Made by a program: the position numbers and the translations under genes
Assembly: GCF_009727055.1 (NCBI RefSeq)
Contig: NC_052357.1
Coordinates: 9,773,662-9,837,661 of the forward strand
Direction: 5' to 3'
Source of the DNA: Benincasa hispida
Taxonomy: Eukaryota > Streptophyta > Magnoliopsida > Cucurbitales > Cucurbitaceae
DNA: 64,000 nucleotides
Shown here: positions 16,563 through 28,776 of the stretch, piece by piece
How the letters are laid out: every line of letters begins with the position of its first letter
Position numbering within the stretch: position 1 is the stretch's first letter
Notes under the pieces: model-generated
Databases searched by the model: none
Told to the model about the DNA's origin: nothing
The model's input: only the letters and a program-made list of their open reading frames with translations

Positions 16563-18122
16563 TGTTGGATTGTATGTTCTAAAACTCGCAATTTGTAATG
16601 TTAAACATTTTCTATTATTAATAAAGATGTTATTAATGTTTATTCAATGAAACTGTTGTTGAATATGTAGATTGCACTTGTAAAGACTAAATCCAATAAA
16701 CTATGATCCATGGCTATTATATGAATACTTGAACTTTATGTGGCGACATAAAGATAGATCAAGTTCGAGTAAATAGCTAAAATGGTCTATAGTATATGAA
16801 TAAGGTTGGGTGCCTTATTCTGGTAAGGCTATCAGACGCAGTTCACGCTGTAGTTGTTACAATTTGTTGTAAAGTACTACAAACAAAGTGATTATGATTC
16901 GTTCATGTAGTGACATGAGGAACGGGGTCATCCTATGCAATGAGTTTGCATAAGATCGGACCAAGAAATAAATCACTCTTACTTTATAACGTTGTTTACT
17001 GTTTAAGACTGACTATTTCAAATCGATGACCTAGGTAACTCGACCTTAATCTTGACCTAACTATGAACTTTTGTTTCTTCGGGATCTTTAGATTTGCATA
17101 GGTGAGGGTTGGCTCAATAGCGCCGGCTCAATAAACCTCCCATTTTAGGGGTAAGATCGGGTAGATAATTGGGGACATAGAGTGCAAAATGAAATTCACA
17201 CCTACCTAATTTAGAGATAGTAGAGAGGTTGTTCTCTTAAGTACTAAATCCAGGTTTTAAACAAGAGGCCCCACCCTCTCATTGGCTTGAGAGGGATTCG
17301 GTTTAGTGATTGGATCGCAAACGAATTGTTCATTAGAGGATCAATGAGACTTAAGGAGAAAAATGTAATTTCAGAGGTAAAATGACATTTGACTCAACCG
17401 TTAGTACGAACAACCTGTGAAGGGTCGACTTACTAATTACAATTAAATCAAGTGGACAGAAATATATCTACAGTGAGGAGTGATTATCAAAATTAAACGT
17501 AATCGGAGAGTTTAAAATATATTTAAATATTGATTTAAATAATTAATTACATGAATAGGATTCATGTATGATATAGGTGTATAATTAATTTAATATTTGA
17601 TATTAAATTATTATTTAATTAATTTTTTTAATTAATTAAAATCAAATCTTTTCAATTTTAAAATTCAGCTCTAGAAATTGAATTTTGTATTTAATCATTT
17701 TTTAATTAAATCAATTGAAAAGTTAAAAATTATTTTGACAAAGTGGAGAAATCCACATTCTTTGAGCATTTGGTGGATTAATCCACCTTTGAACACCTAA
17801 GCTCTTCAATGGAGTACCCTTTGAAGTATCAAAGTGGCTGAAGAGGTAGTGCTTGCATGTATCAAGTGCTTAAATACTTCAATTTATTAAAAATTGGAGA
17901 GAGATTTTTGGTTTTGCTGAAGAACTTGCTGAAGTTCTGAAATCTCAAAAACCCATCACCTCCTTCACCTGATTGATCTCAATTGTGAGTTACACCACTC
18001 AAATCCAAGTTGGAGAATAGTAGAGAAGACACTCTTGGTGGTCTACTGTTGTTTTGAAGCTCAAATTCATGAAGAACAGCTTGGATTTCGTGGAATTCTT
18101 CAAAGGTATTAGTTCTTGAAAC

Positions 18123-20732
18123 TAGACATGTCCAAGGAGTGGCACGGGGACAGCTCCCCGTCCCCATCCCTGCCCCCTATTCCATTCCTCATCCCCACGA
18201 ATTTTTTTGTGGGGAACGGGGCGGACCCTGTAGGGATTTCACAGGGATCAGGTTTCCAGCGAGAAAAATTTCCCTGCCATCATTTTTTTTAATAATTTTT
18301 TATTTCAATTAAATATATATTTTTAACAATTCCTTAAACATATCCAATACAACTTTCATTTAAATAAAATATTATCAATTTTGGTAATAAAAGCAATAAT
18401 ATACATTCAATTTAAAATATGTAATTAAAATGCTAAATTCTCATAATTTTTATAAATTAAAATTCAACAATTAGAACTGATGGAACACGAGACATACGCA
18501 GCGGAATAAGAATCTAATTACACTCTAATTGCTTTTAATTAAAAGGAAAATAGCATGCAACCCTACTTAATTAATTAGGGTTTTTTTTTTGAAGAAATTA
18601 CCTTTGAAGCTCCCCAAACGTTTTCATCTCCACCGGAACACGAACGAACCACCACTAGAGCTGACCTATTATTCTCTGGACTCAGAACCAGGTTGTGGGA
18701 CCCGATGGATGAAGAACCCAAGAGAGAGAAAGAGATGGAATTAGAAGATAGATTTTGGGTTGGGTTTGGGTTTTTATTTTTCAGCCTAATTTTGAAAACT
18801 ATTTTAGCAAAAGTGGCAAAAGTTTTTAATCTAAATTGAAAGCCCATATTTATAGAAAATTTCCCTGCAAAAATTACATGAAACCAATTCATAAAAACCT
18901 AACACCTAGAATCCATTATCTAAGTGGGCTTAATGTCTCCACTATAAGCCAACACCTAGCCCACTATCTTGTTAGTGAAATTATCCAACAAAAGTTTGGA
19001 TTTTTCCATTAACTTTAGTCAAAGGGCAAAATAGTCATTTTGTCAAAGTTAAACTCTGACAAAAAGTCAACATTTTGACTTTTTGTGATTTTTTCCGTGT
19101 TGACTAATTTTGGCCTCCCGAGCATGAATCCGCATTCATTTTCTCGAAATTCAAATCACATTTGAATATAAAGTCGGTCAAAGTTTGACTTTTTAAAGTC
19201 AAAAGTCAACTCTTTGACTTTTTACATCTTTGACCATTTCCATTATTTTCAAGCTTCCAAATATGAACGTATTCATATTCTTGATATTTAAATCATATTT
19301 AAATATTAAAACTGTATCTCTAAACTGAAAAAACCGACCATTATATCACATATACTTGTCGGTTTCTCTCTCTTCACCTAATTCGAACAATTCGAATTAT
19401 TCTATCATATTATTCTAAGTTTATTCCATATGAGCTAGTAGGGGAACCTAATGAACCTAGATTATGGGCTCCAACGATCCGAGATTAGCTAGCTAAACTC
19501 TTTAGATGGAGCTAATCAACATTTGTTAACTCATAAGTCATTCCACTATAGTTCCGTAGTTGCACTCCCCTCACTATAGATATATTTGTGTCCATATGAT
19601 ATAACCATAATTAGTAAGCTAATCCTTCACAGGTTGTTCGTAATCTCGGCTGAGTCATAAAAATCATTTTACTCCGAGACTACATCTTATTCCTTAAGTT
19701 CCACTGATCCTCTAATGAACAATTGGTTTAAAGTCCAACCTATAAACCAAACCCCTCTTGGGAAAAGGAAAGGGTGGGGCCCCTTGTTCAAGACCTGGAT
19801 TCAGTACTAAAGGGAACAACCTATATACTATCCTTATAACGGGTAGGAGTGAATTCCGTCTTGCACCTTATGTTCCCAGCTATCCACCTGATCTTACCCT
19901 TGAAATGGGAGGCTTATTGGGCCAACAATAATGAGCTGCCCTCACCTATGCAGATCTAAGGATAATTCCGAGTGAATAGGAGTTCATAGTTAGCTCAAGA
20001 TTAAGATTTAAGTTACCTAGGTGATCAATTAACAAAATAGTCAGTTTTATACCTAAAACGGCGTTTAGAACATAAAAAAATGACTATTTCATGGTTCAGT
20101 CTTATGTAAACTCTTTACATAGGATGCCCCCACTTTCATGTCTCCACATGAACGATTTAGGATCACATCGTTTGAATTAACTACAAAATGGGTCGCATCC
20201 ATAGTGTCCCCAGAATAAGACGGCCAACCTTATTCATATACTATAGACCATTTTGGCTATATATTTGAACTTGATCCACATTTATGTCACTACATAAAGT
20301 TCAAACTACATTAAATAGCCTCAGGACCTTAGTTTATTGGATTCAAGATTACAATTTCAATAACAATTTTATCGAAAAACAAAACAGAATATGTTTATTA
20401 ATTTAAAAACTAACGAGTTTTAGGACATAAAATCCAACAAGAACATCATATCTTAAATATTACAACATCGAAGGAATTAAAGTAATAAAGTCTTAAACTT
20501 AAATAATTAAACCTCCATAATTATCCTAACAAGTCTATAATATATATATATATATAATTTATATACAAAAATCCGGGTGAGGGCGGGGTTAGGGAATATA
20601 TTCCCCAATTGCAAACGGGGAAAAAAAAAATCTCCACTCCCTCCCCTTTTCCCACATATTCAAGGATTTCCCGCCCCATTTGGGGCGGGTTCCCACGGGG
20701 CCCCGATCCCATGGGTTTTTTGGGCATCTTTT
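18123..20732. mobile_element. hAT-like non-autonomous element with GC-rich ends, containing a solo LTR
   Basis: It interrupts the host LTR. Flanks CTTGAAAC (18115-18122) and CTCGAAAC (20733-20740) agree at 7 of 8 bases, the length of a hAT target duplication. The ends are weakly inverted: TAGACATGTCCAA on the left, AAAAGATGCCCAA read inward from the right. Directly inside both ends lie opposed 'cggggacagctccccgtcccc' and 'ggggcgggttcccacggggc' blocks, very GC-rich against the AT-rich surroundings. No transposase is seen. Without the LTR insert it is about 640 bp. Confidence 0.65.
18478..20439 (-). mobile_element. Solo copia LTR inserted in the hAT-like element
   Basis: 1,962 bp, flanked by perfect 5-bp duplications AGAAC (18473-18477 and 20440-20444). 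Read on the minus strand it starts TGTTGGATTTTATGTCC and ends TTCCATCA, the canonical TG...CA. No internal coding region remains, so it is a solo LTR left by recombination between two LTRs. It shares several sequence blocks with the other copia LTRs in this block, for example the 'caattgttcattagaggatc' type word and 'atatatctatagtgagg'. Confidence 0.88.
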
Positions 20733-20849
20733 CTCGAAACTTCTTCTTTGAAATTGATTTCATGCATGCTTTTAGAATTCAAAATAAGTGTAATTATAAT
20801 GCTTATTGTTTCTGATTGCTTCTGCATTTCACTTGTACATTCCATTAAT

Positions 20850-20862
20850 TGGTATCAGAGCA
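20850..20862 (+). other. Primer binding site of the host copia element
   Basis: TGGTATCAGAGCA, the canonical complement of the plant initiator tRNA-Met 3' end, lies two bases after the LTR end at about 20847. Confidence 0.9.
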
Positions 20863-21603
20863 TGATTTAAGCACTCAATTAATGTTAATTTGAGTTTGGT
20901 AGGTGAATTTCTATGGATGCATGTTTGGTTGACTGATATGGTTGAATTTCAACTTTGGCATAAAATGATTATGAAGTTTAATTCGTAGTTGGCTCTTGGT
21001 TAATGAGCTTATATGTGTGCTCTAGAGTCTGTAATTTTATTGAAGTCAATAAAGTTAAAATTAGGCTTTAATCGAAGATAGAAGCAAACTTGGTGAGCTG
21101 CAAAATCTGGAAGTTCAGCTACTACCCTCGTAGCGTCGTGACACTGCTCATGGAGCATCACAACACTGTTCATCATGGAGCCCATGGCGTTGCAACTATG
21201 GGATGCAGTGTCATGATGCTATTCATTTCAACCTAGAAAGATGTGCACGTTCGTGAACCGGTTCATGTGGGTGAAGCCGGTTTGACCAGTTTGGTTGGTT
21301 TCTGGTTCTGTTTAGCCACCTCCGAGTCCGATTAAACCCACTTTGGTCTGTTTACCTCATTTGGAGCCTTGGAGGGTCGATTCGGGCGATTTGGGTTCAG
21401 TCAGTTCGAGTGGTCCAGATTCATTTTGAAGTTGATTTTGAGTTATATTTATAATAATTAGTTATTCTTGCTTGCTTAGGATGCTAAAGTTGAACCATAT
21501 TAGTGGTGTTTAAATATTTATGCATGTGATATATGTTATATTTAAATTAAACATGTATGTGCATAATATATGCCATGTAGATTTAAAATTCCACCATAGG
21601 AAG
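20863..21603 (+). other. Leader of the host copia element, left piece
   Basis: Non-coding copia leader between the primer site and the next insertion. It contains a local cluster of related words around 'gtcgtgacactgctcatggagcat' and 'agtgtcatgatgctattcat' (about 21130-21225). It ends with GGAAG (21599-21603), the left target copy of the solo LTR that follows. Confidence 0.7.
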
Positions 21604-21763
21604 TGTTGGGATTGGTGTCCTAAATCTCATATATTCTCATAGTTTGTAAACATTGTATAAACAAGTTGTTATTAATAAAATAATTGTTATATTATAAGCA
21701 TACACTCGATCCAATAAACTAAAGATCCTAGGTTATTTTATGTAATTTAAACAAGTACGTGGA

Positions 21764-23901
21764 TGTTGAGGTTAATGCCCTAAAGTCTCGTGTCCTATAG
21801 TTTGTAAACAGTTTGTACGAATCCTTGTGTTGTATAATATATGATATTTACTTCACATCTTGATTTTACTCAGTTGTATGTTTTATTTGCTTCACCATAA
21901 ACCAATAAACATAAAATCCCTAGTTATCTGTATATAACTTAAGCATGTATGTGGTGACATACAAGTGGATCATGTCTTGAGTGATAACCAAAATTGTCTG
22001 TAGTATATGGATATAGGAGGGAAACCTTATCTTGGTAAGGTTACGGATGCGGCCTGCTTTATGGAATGGTCACAAGTGTTATGACTTGTCACAGATGGTC
22101 TGATCTTGATCATTTGTGTAGGGGATATGCGAGTGAGGGAGTCCTATACAAACAGTTTGTATAAGACCTAACCATGAAGTGTTAACATCTCGTTATATAA
22201 TACCGTTCATAACAGAGACTTCACTTCACTAGGATGACCATAGGTAACATGACCTCAATCCTGAGTGAGTTGGGAACTCCTGCCATTAAGGGCGGTCCTT
22301 TGATTTGTATGGGTGCGAGTAGCCAGGTCACTGATTCAAACCTACCATTTTAGGGATTCGTCAAATTTGGGAGTTGGGAACTTAGCTACACAAGATGAAA
22401 TTCACTCATTCCCCAAAGCAAGGGTAAGTAGATAGATAGTTCCCTTAAGGGTTGATTCCAAGGCTTGAACGATGTGGCGCCACACACCTTCTCTTGGCCC
22501 GAGAGGTGTTCACACATAGTTGGACTATGTTGTATTGTTCATTAGAGGAATCAGTGGTACTTAATGAGTGAGATGTAACTACAGAGGCAAAACGGTAAAT
22601 TGGCCCAGTTGTACTTATGAGCATCTGTGAAGGGTCACCATACTCATGATTGGTTATATCCGATGGACACAGAAATATATTTATGGTAAGAAGAGTTCAG
22701 CGGTTGGTCTTTAGTAGAATGTTTGGCAGTTAATGGATGGTGGATCTCGTGGTTAAAGAGTTTAGTCTGCTATTCACAGACCGTTGGAACTTCGAGCCAT
22801 AAGTCCATTAGGTCCCTTAGGTAGCTTGGATAAAGTCGAGAATCAGTGTTTGGGTCAGTTTGAAATGTTCAAATTAACAAGAGAGAGTTTGATTATATAT
22901 GATATAATTGAACTGGTTAATTATATATGATATAATTGGTTAAATGTATGAGATACATTATTTTGGAGGAAATTAGATATAAATATGATTTATATCAAGT
23001 AGAGGAGAGATTATTATAGTAGATATGTGATATCAAATTATAGGGTAAGAATATAATATGATTATATTCATTAATTATTAAATTGGTTAATTATGAGATA
23101 ATTGGCTGTATTATTCTCCTCAATCCTACGTTAGTGGGAGTAATCGTATTCGGTTATGGTAACTGATGAATAAAATGAAAATTGTTTTCATTTGGCAAAA
23201 AGAGTTCGAAAATTCGCAATTAGTGTGGAAACGTAAACGATCACCTAGCTTGAAAGCCTATTTGATAGTATCTCATCATCTAAACGATCGCACACCAGCG
23301 TCTAAATGATCGCACGCCTTTCCCTAAACGACCGCTTAGCTTTCCTAAATGATTGCATAGCGTGTCGCGTTTTCTAAACAATCGTCTCCCTTTTATTTAA
23401 ACGATCACTTAGTAAAACCTACACGATTGTGTAACTTCATCTAAACGATAAGCATCCCTGTTATACGATAGCTCTTTCTCCGACTTGCTTATTGTCTACA
23501 CGATCTATCTTTTCTCTTACCTCTACCAGATTCACTAAAGACCACACTTTGGATTCTCACTTCGAGAATACCAAGGGCTCCAACTGGTGGTTTCGTCCCC
23601 GCTTCTTACTTGTTCGTGACTGTTTATGTTGCTGCCGTTCATGTAGACGTTGTCTCAACCAACTGATTTGCTAGGCGATAGAGCATGTAGAGGTTCTTCC
23701 GCTGCTTTGAGTTCGACGTTTGAAGAGAGTCTTCAACTAGTATGAGAACTCTTTCCCTTGTGTTTTATTGTCCGAAGCATGCCGTTAATTAGTGTTAATT
23801 TGCATAACTATTTGTTGGAATGTATTTGTTGTATATCGATCACAATGAAATCAGAAAGATCTGAATGCGCTCAAGGATGCACTTCGTTAAGAGTTCCTTC
23901 A
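21764..23901 (+). mobile_element. Solo copia LTR nested inside the solo LTR 21604-27300
   Basis: Starts TGTTGAGGTTAATGCC and ends GAGTTCCTTCA. The flanks are GTGGA (21759-21763) and GTAGA (23902-23906), a 5-bp duplication with one mismatch. It is 2,138 bp without coding domains. The middle part shares blocks with its host LTR ('gacatacaagtggatc', 'accataggtaacatgacct'), so the two come from related copia families. Its 3' third carries an array of 'aaacgatcgc'-type words. Confidence 0.83.
23231..23510 (+). repeat. Array of degenerate 'taaacgatcgc' words
   Basis: About eleven variants of 'ctaaacgatcgca' occur at roughly 20-28-bp spacing (for example near 23234, 23280, 23302, 23324, 23346, 23374, 23399, 23421, 23441, 23464 and 23497). 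The spacers are unrelated and of uneven length. It lies within the 3' part of the solo LTR, in the transcribed R/U5-like portion if the family follows the usual LTR layout. Confidence 0.75.
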
Positions 23902-24089
23902 GTAGAGACATACAAGTGGATCTTGTTTAAATAATAACCTAAACGGTATGTAGTAGATGGATAAGGTTGGGTACCTTATCCTGATAACACTATGGATACA
24001 ACCCGCTTTGTAGATGTTACAAGTGTTGTAAAGTGCTACAAATGATCTGATATTGATAATCCATGTGAAGACATATGAGTGGGGGTATC

Positions 24090-25760
24090 TGATGTGTTGT
24101 TTAATGCGATGAAATAATGGTGTAGAATGCGATGGTGGAGTTTGCGTTGTGCATGTAAGTTTTCTCAGCAAGATCCAAGTATAAATCCTACTGAGTTACC
24201 TGGTAAGCCCAGAGTCGAACACAGGGACTAAGGAAAATAGTATACGATGGTAATTTTAGATCACTTTGCGATAACAAATAAATCAAGGGGTTGGTTGGTA
24301 TGTTTGAAGTATAAAGTTTATGCGGCGGAGTTGAGAAAAGAGTTAATAATACGAAAGATGCAATAAGTATGTGGGGGAACGGGTTGAGAAGGGATTTAGC
24401 TAACATTTCCTAGGATTGCATTCATGTTATGTGATCACGCTACATACATACAACAGCAAGTCATCTCTCAATGCAAATGGTACGGCTTCTAGTTTTAGAA
24501 TGCATGCGATGTATGCGATGATGTCTATAGGACTTAAATCTAAGCCTCTATTCTTGTCTATGAAATGATGAATGGCACACACATACACAAGGCAACCGTA
24601 TACTACCATAACCTATCTTTAGGGTGCATGCGATGCATGTTGGCAATAGAGCTTATCTCTAAGTCTCTATCTCTTGCTTATGCAAATCTAATCTAGCTTT
24701 CTCAAGTCTAGATTCTAACCTAGCTCTCTCAAGTCTTAGGTTCTTTCTTTAGACTTTCTCTCGAGTAGCTCTAAAAGGGTGATGGACGCAACATAAGACA
24801 AGATGATCGCATGCAATGAAGATCCTAGGTCATGTTAGCTAAGTACTTCTCAACCCATTCAAAAGTTTAGTTACTCATGCGAATTGTACAGAGAGTGAAT
24901 AGATGTAGAAATGCAAGTTCCATTCTATATATGAAATCAAAATACTGAATGATAATGTGAAATAAAGATAAAGAGTCTGGTAGCAATCTCTTGCTTCCCA
25001 AGGCTTTTACACTATTCTTCTTTACCCTGCTCAAAAGATATTCTTGCTCTCGCAAGAGTCGGCCCTCTCACTGTTTTTCACATTCCTTGGCACTCTCTCG
25101 AGTTGACCAGGGCGATCTTCTGACGTCTTTTTCCTTCTCTCGCTTTCACCTTTGAAGTATAAGGAAACTAAGAACAAAGGCTAACTATCTTCTATATGGC
25201 TCAGCTGGAATGAAAAACCGAACTCCTTCAATGAAGGTGACCTTTGGTATTTATAGAGCTTTAGGGTGAAGAACTTTTTCTCTCGAATGATTGCACTGAT
25301 GGGATGTCATTAATTATCTGTCTGATGCGTCGAATATTTTTCACCGAAAAGTTGAGTGTACTTGTTACAGTATGTCGTTAACGGCTTGTTAACTTAATTC
25401 GGAATCAACCGTCATCAGCTTTCTGTCCCATCATGGTTTATTACACTTTCACCTTGATGCGCCGGCTTTATACGGCCACCTTCTCGAGCAGATTTTCGTG
25501 AGCGCATATGATCGCATAGCCTTGCGGTCGCAATCTCTTAATGCGCTCGAACGTTAATTTCTTCGGATCGCATTTCTGCCTTGCGCCAATGCATTTTTGC
25601 ACAAAATATATAAGTTAGTTGTTTTAATGTGATGGACGCATGCGATCACAATGTTGTGAACTTAATGCTTTTGGACACAATATTGTATATTTTTACCATC
25701 ACAATCTTGCATTGTTTTATATCTTTGCACTGTAATTGCGTGCATTTCTGCCCGTTATCA
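24090..25760. mobile_element. LTR-type insertion (probably a solo LTR) nested inside 21604-27300
   Basis: 1,671 bp with ends TGATGTGTTG and CGTTATCA (TG...CA), flanked by perfect GTATC duplications (24085-24089 and 25761-25765). It has no coding domains. It contains 'ggtaagcccagagtcgaac', a word found in several plant LTR families, and many 'atgcgat' and 'gatcgcat' words. The interrupted sequence resumes exactly ('gtggggGTATC|...|GTATCctatacaaag'). The orientation and superfamily are unresolved. Confidence 0.8.
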
Positions 25761-27305
25761 GTATCCTATACAAAGAGTCTGTATAAGACCGGACCACAAA
25801 ATGATTAGTCTCATTATGTAATACCGTTAATAATAGAGACATACATTTCACTAGGATGACCATAGGTGATATGACCTGAATATTGAATGAATTGTGAACT
25901 TTTGCTCATGAAGGCGGTCTTTTGATTTGTATGGGTGAGAGTGGCCAAATTGCCAACTCAATAAGCCTACAATTTTAGGGATTTGTCTGACTAAGGAGCT
26001 AGGAACACAACTACACAAGACAGAATTCACCCATTCTCTGATGTCGGGGTAAGTAGATAAATTGCTCTCTTAAGGACTGATTCCGGGGTTTGAACATAGT
26101 GATCATACCCTCTCCTGGCCTGAGAGGGACTTGGTCATAGTTGGACTATGACTCATTGTTCATTAGAGAAATTCATGGTACGTAAGGAGTTAGATGTAAT
26201 TACAGGGGCAAAACGTGGTCCAGCTGTATTTACGAGCAATTTATGAAGGGTAATTACACTATTGATTAGTTATATCCAATGGACACAGAAATATATTTGT
26301 AGTGCAAAGAGTGCAACTCTCCGTCTTTGGTGGAATGATGACAGTTCATGGAAGTTAGGTAATTTAATTAAAGAGTTTAATTAATTATCCAAGTACCATT
26401 GGAGCTTCAATCTACAGGTCCATAAGGTCTTCTCTGTAGCTCAATTGGGATTTAATTAATAATTAGTTTTGGATTAATTTGAAGTGTTCAAATTAATTGA
26501 GAGAATTAATTATATATGATATAATTAATTAAATATATAATGTATTTGATACATTATAGTATATAATTTTTTAGAGAACTTTGAATATGATTCAAATACT
26601 AATTATATGGATGAGATTCATATGATTGAATTTAATATAAATATGATTTATATGTCATGCATTAATGAGAGAAAATAAAATATAGCTTATATTGTATTTG
26701 ATACAATATAAAACTATGGGTTAACATATAATATACATGTATATATAATAAAGTATTTATTATATATTATTGTTAATTTAATTAAATTATTTTAAATTTA
26801 ATTAAAGGTAACTTCCTCCCCTATTTTCTCTCCATTTTAATGCGTGTAGTGTGAAAGGGATGGTGGGTTAATCGTCTTGCCACAATTTGTGGTTCTGAAA
26901 AAAACTCTCCCTGATGCTTTCTATAGAAAAATCCCAAAGAGTAGTTCTCTGAGTTTTTTTTCTTTACTCCTCCCTCTCAACCTCTCATTTCCATCGTCCA
27001 AATCAAAGGCAAAGGCCAAAACTCCTGCCAATTCTCAACCCTAAAGAATACAAGAGGCTCCTATTGTGGTGGTGTCCCAATTGGAATAAGAGATCGTGAT
27101 CCGTTCGAGGGAGATCGTGAAGAATTTCTTCAAAGGTATTTGTTTTTCTCCCTTTTTTATTTAAAAAGCATGATGTAAGTTTAGGTTAGAATGCATAATC
27201 TATTTTCTTTTAATTTTGTAATTTCATAAATTCTGTGAAAAACGAAATTGGGATCGATCCCCACATCCTGCTACGAAAACCTTCTATGGTTTTCCCTTCA
27301 GGAAG

Positions 27306-28760
27306 CATGTTACATGCATTGGATATATGTTATAAAGAGTTATAATATATAGTATGCATGCTTAGGGTTTCTAAAATTTAATATAAGTGTTCTATTAAAT
27401 TTTGAATGTCTTTGATGAATATTATGGATGCAATGCATGCCTATTATTTTATAAGTTGTTATAAAATTGGATTAGATATTAAAATTCATAACAAAGATAA
27501 GTTGCATGCTCACGTAGGTTAACCACTTATTTTAATAGTTAAAGTAGGTCGTTATTTTATGAAATACGGTTTCAAACTCAACTGGTATATAATCTTGTCT
27601 AAGGCTGAAGGTATTTAAGTTGGCAGTCTATGGAACACCTCCTACATGGGGATTATGACCACATAATTGAGCGTTATTAACCGGTTTTATGAGCATGCAT
27701 GAGCGATGTGAGGTAATAAAATCGGTTTATCACTTAGACACCGTATGTTAAATCCAATTATAAATGTCATACTTAGATAAACCACATAGACTTAGGTTGG
27801 TTAATTAGTTGGAATAAACCTAAGTAAAAATATATCCAAACAAGTAGAACACTTCAATGAGAGATGAATAACATATATGATATGTTGTTTAAACACTTCA
27901 GTGGGAGATTAATAACATATATGATATGTTGTTCTTAGCTCTCACGTCCCTAAGAGTTCACACTGTGAGATTCATGTTTGGCTTCGTGTCACCTTGAGTG
28001 TGACCTCCATTCGGAGAGTGTTTACATGGGTTAATATCAAGGTGAATAGAGGAAGTAGTTCACAATAAAATTAAAATATATACGATGTATTAATCTTTAG
28101 CTCTCACATCCCTAAAGAATTCACACCGTGAGATTCATGTTTGACTTCGTGTCACCCTGGGAGTGATCTCCATTCGGAAAGTATTTGCATGAGTCAATAG
28201 CAAGGTGAATAGGGAAAGTAATTCATAGTAAGTAGGTGAAGGATATGTGTCAACGTGTCCTACGGTCTTTTTCGTTAGTTTAGACCATAAGATTCCTATG
28301 TTGCACCTGTTGTCGTTTTTAGGTGAAATTAGCTAGTCATTAACCACGACTATCCCCTCAGAGGGCTGTAATATAGGATTCGGAACAACTCAAATTCCAT
28401 AAATGGATAGGATTTCTTAGGTTCATTTCCAACTTTGACTCTCCAATTCGGTAGCATCGTTGGGGCCAACCTCTAAATTCTAAAAATGGAGGGCTACACT
28501 TACAGAATTACTAAGTGTTAGTAAGTTCGTGACAAAAAAAAGGATAATTAAATGACTATAGGAATAAAAGTTATTCTAGAGATAGTATTTAGTCAAAAAT
28601 GTCTTACTTTAGTGAAAGAGTATTTGGCTGCCCCTTGGTAGCACTTATTCTGACTTACTATAGTATCGTTGCAAATAAATAATAAGATTTGAGTACATTG
28701 TTGCTTTTTCTATAAAAAAAAAATTGAATTGATTTAATTGCAATTTACTAATTAAAATGT
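27306..28760 (+). repeat. Leader of the host copia element, right piece, with an internal duplication
   Basis: Non-coding leader resuming after the solo LTR. Two diverged direct copies of a segment of about 137 bp lie at 27932-28068 and 28094-28230, sharing 'agattcatgtttg' and 'cttcgtgtcacc'. Short 'acatatatgatatgttgtt' words (27869 and 27914) are also duplicated. No coding potential was recognised before the gag start. Confidence 0.65.
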
Positions 28761-28776
28761 GTTTAAAATTTTCAGC

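Larger units (their letters stand above)
16563..20847 (+). repeat. 5' LTR of the host copia element, split by a hAT-like element
   Basis: LTR sequence covers 16563-18122 and 20741-20847, about 1.67 kb without the insert. The right piece ends 'acattccatta', just before the primer site. The same order of sequence occurs at the end of the related solo LTR 18478-20439 (read on the minus strand), which ends 'gttccatca'. Compared with the 3' LTR, a stretch after 'ggacagaaatatatctacag' is missing here. Confidence 0.85.
21604..27300 (+). mobile_element. Solo copia LTR inserted in the host leader, itself twice interrupted
   Basis: The ends TGTTGGGATTGG (21604) and TTTCCCTTCA (27300) are flanked by perfect GGAAG duplications (21599-21603 and 27301-27305). 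Removing the two inner insertions and their duplicated target bases leaves about 1.88 kb of LTR: 21604-21763, 23907-24089 and 25766-27300. No gag-pol follows, and the host leader resumes at once. The retained sequence runs on smoothly across both inner insertions, for example 'gacatacaagtggatc' and 'tcctatacaaagagtctg'. Confidence 0.87.

Noticed and set aside
20521..20870. Several overlapping frames in the GC-rich end of the hAT-like element
   Set aside because: Arise from 'ggggcggg' composition; frames on both strands overlap and none shows a domain.
23231..23510. CRISPR-like array
   Set aside because: The repeated words are short and degenerate, the spacing is uneven, and the setting is a plant LTR; a CRISPR array is not plausible.
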